Below, one piece after another: positions 5,722 through 10,995 of a stretch of 10,995 nt of DNA. The DNA is from an uncultured candidate division Zixibacteria bacterium (GTDB lineage Bacteria; Zixibacteria; MSB-5A5; GN15; PGXB01). Numbering within the stretch: position 1 is the stretch's first letter; each line of letters begins with the position of its first letter. The stretch is from NCBI GenBank assembly GCA_937925655.1, contig CALAMC010000082.1, positions 1 through 10,995 on the forward strand, written 5' to 3'. The notes below the pieces were generated by a model, which searched no databases, was not told where the DNA came from, and worked only from the letters and a program-made list of their open reading frames with translations. The translations under genes were made by a program, and so were the position numbers.

Positions 5722-7245
5722 ATGGCGAAAAATAATACCCCCAAAACGGCGATTGTCCCGACCCGCAACGATGATTACCCCGAATGGTACCAGCAGGTCA
5801 TCAAAGAATCCGACATGGCCGAAATGTCCCACGTCCGCGGCTGTATGGTCATTAAACCATGGGGCTACGGTATCTGGGACAATCTCAAAAACGAACTCGA
5901 TGCCAAGATAAAAGAAACCGGTCACGACAACGCTTATTTCCCGCTGTTTATCCCGTTGTCGTTCATGGAAAAAGAAGCGGCGCATGTCGAGGGCTTCGCC
6001 AAAGAATGCGCTGTGGTCACCCATCACCGCCTGGAACTCAAGGACAAGCGCCTGATTCCGACTTCACCGCTTGAGGAACCTCTTGTAGTTCGCCCGACTT
6101 CGGAAACCATTATCGGGCGCTCGTTCGCCAAATGGGTGCAGTCGTACCGCGACCTGCCGCTACTCATCAACCAGTGGGCCAACGTCGTCCGCTGGGAGAT
6201 GCGCCCCCGGATATTTTTGCGCACCACCGAATTTTTGTGGCAGGAGGGCCACACCGCCCACGCTTCCGAAAAAGAAGCCCGCGAAGAAACGCTTAAAATG
6301 CTCGACGTGTACCGCTGGTTCGCCGAGGAGGTCATGGCGGTGCCGGTCATTGTCGGCGAGAAGACGCCCTCGGAACGATTCCCCGGTGCGGTCAATACCT
6401 ATTGCATCGAGGCCATCATGCAGGACCGCAAAGCCTTGCAGTCGGGCACGTCGCACTATCTCGGCCAGAACTTCTCGGCGGCTTTCGGAATAAGTTTTCT
6501 GAACACCGACGGCGTGCAGGAAAACGCCTATACCACCTCATGGGGCGTCTCCTCGCGCATGATCGGCGCCATGATTATGGTGCACGGCGACGACGACGGC
6601 CTGCGCGTCCCGCCCAAAGTCGCCCCCAAACAGGTCGTGATCATCCCGGTCCTTCGCGACGAAACGGAAAAACCGCGCATCATGGAGTACATCGATAACG
6701 TCGCGAAAGCGATTGCGGCCGAGTCTTACAACGGCAAACCGGTGCAGGTGCATGTCGATACCAAAGACATGCGCTCGGCCGAAAAGAAATGGAACTGGGT
6801 CAAAAAGGGGGTACCCATAAGAATCGAAATCGGGGCGCGCGATGTCGAGGCTGGCACGGTGTATTTAAACCGTCGCGATCTGCCCGATGCCAAACTCACA
6901 CCCGCCAAAGATAAAGTCGCCGCCATGATTGGTGGCCTGCTGGAGGAGATTCATAAAAATTACTATAATCAGGCCGCCGAGTTTTTGAAAAAGCACACGT
7001 ACTACGACATCGATACCTATGATAAATTCGTGAAATTCTTCACGCCCAAAAACGCCGACAAGCCGGAAATCCACGGCGGTTTCGCGTGGAGCAAATGGTG
7101 CGACAGCGCCAAATGCGAAGCCAAAGCCGCCGAGATGAATGTCACCATCCGTTGTCTCCCGCTGAAACAAAGCGGCACGAACGGCACATGCGTCATCTGC
7201 GGCCAACCGGCCACAACCGACGCCGTCTTCGCCAAAGCCTATTAA
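5722..7245 (+). CDS. proS: Prolyl-tRNA synthetase, archaeal/eukaryotic-type (type 3)
   Basis: This 507-residue class II aminoacyl-tRNA synthetase charges tRNA-Pro with proline in the cytoplasm. The RPTSETII segment (124-131) is the proline-binding TxE loop. Motif 2 lies around RWEMRPRIFLRTTEFLWQEG (158-177). Motif 3 is in SSRMIGAMIMVHGDDDGLRV (277-296), followed by the anticodon-binding domain from about 305. The protein has no editing insertion between motifs 2 and 3. It has the C-terminal zinc domain with Cys460, Cys465, Cys490 and Cys493, and it ends in the conserved Tyr (FAKAY). These traits define the short archaeal/eukaryotic type, which also occurs in some bacterial lineages. Only a weak GCGAG (5708-5712) precedes the ATG. 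It is followed by its own terminator, so it looks monocistronic. Confidence 0.96.
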   Translation: MAKNNTPKTAIVPTRNDDYPEWYQQVIKESDMAEMSHVRGCMVIKPWGYGIWDNLKNELDAKIKETGHDNAYFPLFIPLSFMEKEAAHVEGFAKECAVVTHHRLELKDKRLIPTSPLEEPLVVRPTSETIIGRSFAKWVQSYRDLPLLINQWANVVRWEMRPRIFLRTTEFLWQEGHTAHASEKEAREETLKMLDVYRWFAEEVMAVPVIVGEKTPSERFPGAVNTYCIEAIMQDRKALQSGTSHYLGQNFSAAFGISFLNTDGVQENAYTTSWGVSSRMIGAMIMVHGDDDGLRVPPKVAPKQVVIIPVLRDETEKPRIMEYIDNVAKAIAAESYNGKPVQVHVDTKDMRSAEKKWNWVKKGVPIRIEIGARDVEAGTVYLNRRDLPDAKLTPAKDKVAAMIGGLLEEIHKNYYNQAAEFLKKHTYYDIDTYDKFVKFFTPKNADKPEIHGGFAWSKWCDSAKCEAKAAEMNVTIRCLPLKQSGTNGTCVICGQPATTDAVFAKAY

Positions 7246-7276
7246 TCCGACCCATTATTTGGAATTTTAGTAAATT

Positions 7277-7303
7277 AAAGCGGGCCGATAAGCCCGCTTT
7301 TTT
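7277..7303 (+). terminator. Intrinsic terminator after proS
   Basis: AAAGCGGGC (7277-7285) pairs perfectly with GCCCGCTTT (7292-7300) around CGATAA, and the T-run extends to 7303. It starts 31 bases after the proS stop codon, and its A-rich 5' flank makes it potentially active in both directions. Confidence 0.9.
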
Positions 7304-7327
7304 ATTGGGTTGCGGCCGCAAACTTCC

Positions 7328-7355
7328 TTGTCAAAATCCGGTATTTTATTATATT
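7328..7355 (+). promoter_or_regulatory. Sigma70-like promoter for the secreted repeat protein
   Basis: TTGTCA (7328-7333) and TATATT (7350-7355) are 16 bases apart, directly after the proS terminator and about 60 bases before the next ATG. Sequence-only call. Confidence 0.5.
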
Positions 7356-7414
7356 GGTATGGGTTGAGCACGACCCTTTCATATTGAAAATTTTTATACT
7401 TACCGGAGGGCGCT

Positions 7415-8974
7415 ATGCGAGGCATATTCATTATCTTCTCGGCGGCGGTTATGCTGCTGTGTGCAACATCTATCTGGGGGCAATCGGATTTAGAAAATCA
7501 AAAGGGCCAAGACATCGGTCAATTTCTGACGCACGATAACCGCATCGATTTGCAGGCCATTCGTGCATCGGGTTATCAGGGGTCATTGAATCTCGAAGGC
7601 TTTGCCGTCGCCATCGACCCCTCAACCGGCGAACCGATTGTACGCACATCCGGCAGCGATAATCCCAAAGCCGACCCCGATGATGTCTATTGGGAGAGTG
7701 GCTTTGGTTTACCAGGGTGTAACGGTGATGTTCATGCATTAACTGTCTTCAATAATAAGCTGGTTATCGGTGGGGTGTTTTCACAAGTCGGCGGGGTTAT
7801 GAATGCCAATCATATTGCAGCCTGGGACGGTACGAATTGGTCAACATTTGGCTCGGGTATGAACGGTGACATCTATATCCTAACGGCTTATGACAACAAA
7901 CTTTTTGCGGGGGGTGACTTTACTACCGCCGGGGGAGTGAGTGCCAATTATATTGCCGCGTGGGATGGTTCATCATGGTCGGCACTTGGATCTGGAACAA
8001 CAGGAAGTGTTTATTCATTGGCCGTCTATGACAACCGGTTAATAGTGGGAGGCGCATTTACGACCGCGGGCGGTATTGGGGTCAATCATATAGCAGCTTG
8101 GGATGGCAGTACTTGGTCGGATTTGGATTCAGGGATGGATAGTTGGGTATTAGCGCTGGCTGAATATGACGGAAAATTGATAGCCGGGGGCGCTTTCACA
8201 GGGGCCGGTGGTACGGGAGCTAACTATATTGCCTCATGGGACGGGAGCAGTTGGTCGCCTTTGGGATCAGGGATGAATGATTGGGTTTTGGCCCTTTCAG
8301 TTTATGGAGGGAATCTGATAGCGGGGGGAGTTTTCTACACTGCTGGTGGCATAGGAGCATTAGCTATCGCCTCATGGGACGGGATCAGTTGGTCACCCCT
8401 GGGATCAGGGATGAATGAACGGGTTGTAGCCCTGACGATTAACGACGGGAAACTGATTGCGGGGGGCTATTTTACATCGGCTGGTGGCTCCGGTGCCAAC
8501 TATTTAGCCGAGTGGAATGGATTATCATGGTCGCCCATGGGCTCCGGGATGGATAATCATGCTCTAGATATAATTGTATATAACAGCACAATATTTGTGG
8601 GCGGCCAATTTCTAACAGCCGGGGATATCACCGCGAATTACATCGCCTCCTGGGATGGCGCCTCCTGGTCGGCGCTGGGGCAGGGGATGGATAATGCTAT
8701 TTATGCCCTAACGGCTTACAATGGTCAACTGATAGCCGGTGGCCATTTCACCTCTGCCGGTGGTGTGGCGGCGAACTATATCGCTTCTTGGGATGGGAGC
8801 GTCTGGTCGCCTTTGGGATCGGGGATGAATTACCAAGTCTATGTCCTGACTGTTTATGACAGCAAGCTCATCGCGGGGGGGGGCTTTTGGCACCGCTGGC
8901 GGCGTGGCAGCAGATTACATCGCTTCCTGGAATGGGAGCAACTGGTCGCCTTTGGGATCCGGGATGAATTCTAA
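7415..8974 (+). CDS. Secreted tandem-repeat (propeller-like) protein, N-terminal part, frameshifted
   Basis: The open frame encodes 519 residues and is the front part of a much larger protein. Residues 1-22 (MRGIFIIFSAAVMLLCATSI and two more) are a signal peptide. A unique region to about 103 follows, then repeats of about 46 residues built on V.AL..Y...LIAGG.FTTAGG, ANYIASWDG and SSWSPLGSGMN. Nine repeats start in this frame. This repeat type is common in large secreted proteins and suggests a beta-propeller-like or similar beta-sheet structure, probably for extracellular binding. No enzyme motif is visible. ATG 7415 is well supported by GGAGGG at 7405-7410. In the ninth repeat a run of nine Gs (8875-8883) shifts the frame, so the last 27 or so residues are out-of-frame sequence and TAA ends translation at 8972-8974. 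Removing one G restores the repeat pattern and joins the frame that continues to the window end. Confidence 0.82.
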   Translation: MRGIFIIFSAAVMLLCATSIWGQSDLENQKGQDIGQFLTHDNRIDLQAIRASGYQGSLNLEGFAVAIDPSTGEPIVRTSGSDNPKADPDDVYWESGFGLPGCNGDVHALTVFNNKLVIGGVFSQVGGVMNANHIAAWDGTNWSTFGSGMNGDIYILTAYDNKLFAGGDFTTAGGVSANYIAAWDGSSWSALGSGTTGSVYSLAVYDNRLIVGGAFTTAGGIGVNHIAAWDGSTWSDLDSGMDSWVLALAEYDGKLIAGGAFTGAGGTGANYIASWDGSSWSPLGSGMNDWVLALSVYGGNLIAGGVFYTAGGIGALAIASWDGISWSPLGSGMNERVVALTINDGKLIAGGYFTSAGGSGANYLAEWNGLSWSPMGSGMDNHALDIIVYNSTIFVGGQFLTAGDITANYIASWDGASWSALGQGMDNAIYALTAYNGQLIAGGHFTSAGGVAANYIASWDGSVWSPLGSGMNYQVYVLTVYDSKLIAGGGFWHRWRRGSRLHRFLEWEQLVAFGIRDEF

Positions 8975-9632
8975 TGGCTATGTCTTCAGCCTGATTGTTT
9001 ATGACAACAAGCTGATTGCTGGGGGGTATTTCACAACGGCCGGTGGCCTGCCGGCGAATCATATCGCTTCCTGGGATGGGAGTAGCTGGTCGCCTTTGGG
9101 ATTGGGGATGGATAGTCATATTATGGCCCTAACCATTTATGACAATAAGCTTTTAGCGGGGGGTGATTTCACAACTGCCGGTGGTGTGGCGGCGAATTAC
9201 ATTGCATCCTGGGATGGGAGTGGCTGGTCTCCGCTGGAAGCGGGGATGAATAACGCTGTCTTGGCTCTGACCATATATGGCAACCGGTTGATAGCGGGCG
9301 GGTATTTCACAACGGCCGGCAGTGTGGAGGCGAATTACATTGCCTCCTGGGATGGGAGTATTTGGTCCCCGTTGGAATCGGGGATGAATAGCCATATATG
9401 GGCCCTTGCTGTTTACAACAATCATCTGATTGCTGGGGGTAATTTCACTACGGCTGGTAGCGTGGGGGCGAATTATATAGCCTCATGGGACGGTAGCAGC
9501 TGGTCGCCATTGGGGTCTGGGATGAATGAAGATATCCGTGCCTTTGCCCTGTACGACAGCCAGTTGGTCGCGGGAGGTAGTTTCACCACAGCCGGCGAAA
9601 AACCGTCGTCATGCATTGCGATTTGGAATAAG
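7724..9632 (+). repeat. About 14 tandem coding repeats, period about 138 bp
   Basis: Each unit encodes about 46 residues with invariant Trp, Asp, Gly and Ser positions (WDG..W, LGSGM, AGG.F). The last unit is shortened and ends in IAIWNK. Units 4-6 and 8-13 share long near-identical nucleotide stretches such as TGGGATGGGAGC and TCGCCTTTGGGATC, while units 1-3 and 7 have diverged. This suggests recent duplication or gene conversion inside the array. The GGG-rich AGG codons create poly-G tracts of six or more in several units. Confidence 0.85.
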
Positions 9633-10995
9633 CTGCAGCCGTATAGTCAAGTCACCAGCCTCGATGACGATGGCCCCGGAACCCTACGGGCGGCCATCAC
9701 CGGCGCCAATGCCAATGTCGGCCCGGATACCATAACTTTCGCCGTTTCCGGCACTATTGATCTCCTGACGCCGTTACCCGAAATCACCGATGACGGCATC
9801 GTGATTCTGGGTGCAACCGCTCCCGGCGGGGCACACTCGGTGATCATCAACGGCGGCGGTTTCTCCAAGGCCAATGAATATGGCCTGACAATTTCCTCGA
9901 ATTTCAATGTCATCAGCGGCCTGGTGTTTACCGACTGGACCGGCGGATGTATCCAAATCGACGGCGACAGCAATACCGTCACCGCCTGCAATCTCGGCGT
10001 CGATGCCCTTGGTACCAGCCGCGACAATCGCGGCCACGGTTTGGTAGTCAACGGCAATTTCAATAACATCGGCGGCTGTGGCGTCGATGACAGAAACCTG
10101 TTTGGAGCCGGGGCGTCATTTGCGGCGGACCATGTGCTTATCACCGGTGATTCCAATACCGTCGTTAATTCATACATGGGCATCGCCACCGACGGCAATC
10201 CCATGAGCAATGTTGCCGGTGAACCCTATGGCATCAAAATCGATGGCGGCAACGGCAATATAATCGGCGACGAGAATTGCCCCAATTATCTGGGTGGCTT
10301 CAATGACGGATTTCTTATCCAGGGTTCCGACCAGAATATTATCAAACATAATCAAATCGGTCTTTCGCCCAATATGACCGATACCATTCCCTGCCATGGC
10401 GGCATGTATATCACGACCACCTCCAGCCAGAACATCATCGGCCCCGGTAACATCTTGGCCGGTAATAACTATGGGGGTATCATTATAATATCGTCCAATG
10501 CCGACAGCAATGTCGTTATTGGAAATACCATAGTCGGAAATCACGGCGACGGGATACGTGTCACCAGCGGCGCCACCGCTAATAGAATCGGCGGCCACGC
10601 CGAGGAAGAAAAGAACATTATCAGACGAAATCAATATCACGGTATTAATATTAACGCCAACACGCAGTATAATGAGGTAATCGGCAACCTGATAGAGTAC
10701 AATGGACAGCACGGTATATATATCCGCGATGATGGGAGCTATAATATCATTGATTCCAATCTCATTCGCCATAACCTGCATGCGGGAATAGCGGTCGATA
10801 CCAGTATATTTAACAGCCGGTACAACACTTTTACCCGGAATACTATCTATAAAAACGGCGATCTCGGGATCGATCTTTTTGACGATGGCGTGACGCTGAA
10901 CGATCCGGGCGATATTGATATGGGTCCCAATGATTTATTGAACTACCCCGAAATCGATTCGGTCTTTATGAATCCGGACAGCTCTTTCCGCGTCT
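8883..10995 (+). CDS. Continuation of the repeat protein: repeats, then parallel beta-helix (partial, runs off window)
   Basis: I translated this frame by hand and found no stop from 8883 to the window end. It resumes the ninth repeat as AFGTAGGVAADYIASWNG and carries repeats 10 to 14 up to about 9632. Next comes VTSLDDDGPGTLRAAITGAN and TITFAVSGTIDLLTPLP, which resemble the entry segment of CSLREA-type or choice-of-anchor beta-helix proteins. From about 9800 the Asn/Gly-rich pattern of short strands (NTVTACNLG, NIIGDEN, NVVIGNTIVGNHGDGI, NLIEYNGQHGIYI) marks a right-handed parallel beta-helix. The final GIDLFDDGVTLNDPGD and IDMGPNDLLNYPEI is a typical helix-ending, Asp-rich segment. The C terminus and any sorting or anchor domain lie outside the window. 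If translated alone, the in-frame ATG at 8964 (overlapping the upstream stop) could start it, but without a signal peptide. The best reading is one gene split by a single-base frameshift. Confidence 0.8.

Noticed and set aside
8875..8974. Programmed ribosomal frameshift at the G run
   Set aside because: Joining the frames needs a +1 shift with no rare-codon, stop or stimulatory signal next to the run. The stop codon is about 90 bases further on. Slipped-strand length change or a base error explains it more simply.
7724..9632. Regularly spaced repeats that might be read as a CRISPR array
   Set aside because: The repeats are contiguous coding units of about 138 bp with no unique spacers, and they translate in one frame into a regular protein pattern.
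10170..10781. Long open frame on the minus strand inside the beta-helix region (203 codons)
   Set aside because: It lies opposite a well-supported coding frame with clear beta-helix periodicity. The low stop frequency follows from the codon pattern of the + strand gene, and the minus-strand product shows no recognisable motif.

Overview
This window looks like a chromosomal stretch of a free-living bacterium of moderate GC. Every convincing gene lies on the + strand. Clear Shine-Dalgarno sequences precede several genes, there are sigma70-like promoters, an intrinsic terminator and signal peptides, so it is bacterial rather than archaeal even though it carries the archaeal/eukaryotic-type prolyl-tRNA synthetase. 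The large secreted repeat protein with a beta-helix tail and the REP-like intergenic palindromes resemble FCB-group or candidate-phylum genomes (for example Zixibacteria-like). That placement is an inference from style, not a proven assignment.

Layout. (1) 75-851: a secreted dienelactone-hydrolase-family enzyme. (2) 863-1024: a promoter, a fluoride (crcB-motif) riboswitch aptamer and a terminator/antiterminator expression platform. These lead into a CPA-type cation:proton antiporter (1067-2272). (3) Three further co-directional genes follow: a two-helix membrane miniprotein (2330-2548), a zinc-ribbon plus HEAT-like protein (2568-2984) and a 12-helix MFS transporter (2962-4131) that overlaps its upstream neighbour. 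They may be read through from the riboswitch-controlled transcript. (4) 4238-5303: an adaA-adaB pair for DNA alkylation repair, with overlapping reading frames and a perfect dyad just before adaA. (5) 5304-5721: a gene-free stretch packed with nested palindromes. (6) 5722-7245: proS, closed by a strong intrinsic terminator. (7) 7415 to the window end: a very large secreted protein. It has a signal peptide, about 14 tandem repeats of about 46 residues, a short module and a right-handed parallel beta-helix. The gene is broken by one extra G in a run of nine Gs at 8875-8883, and it continues past the window.

How the parts fit. The best-resolved system is the fluoride switch. The aptamer pseudoknot strand, an alternative hairpin, an antiterminator strand and the terminator stem form a mutually exclusive chain that can be followed base by base. 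It predicts that fluoride turns the antiporter on. The adaA-adaB pair follows the Bacillus-type split of the Ada protein. The remaining genes (hydrolase, proS, surface protein) look like independent units. I see no CRISPR array, rRNA, tRNA, transposase or phage gene. The most open questions are the downstream genes of the riboswitch cluster, the palindrome cluster before proS and the poly-G frameshift in the repeat protein.
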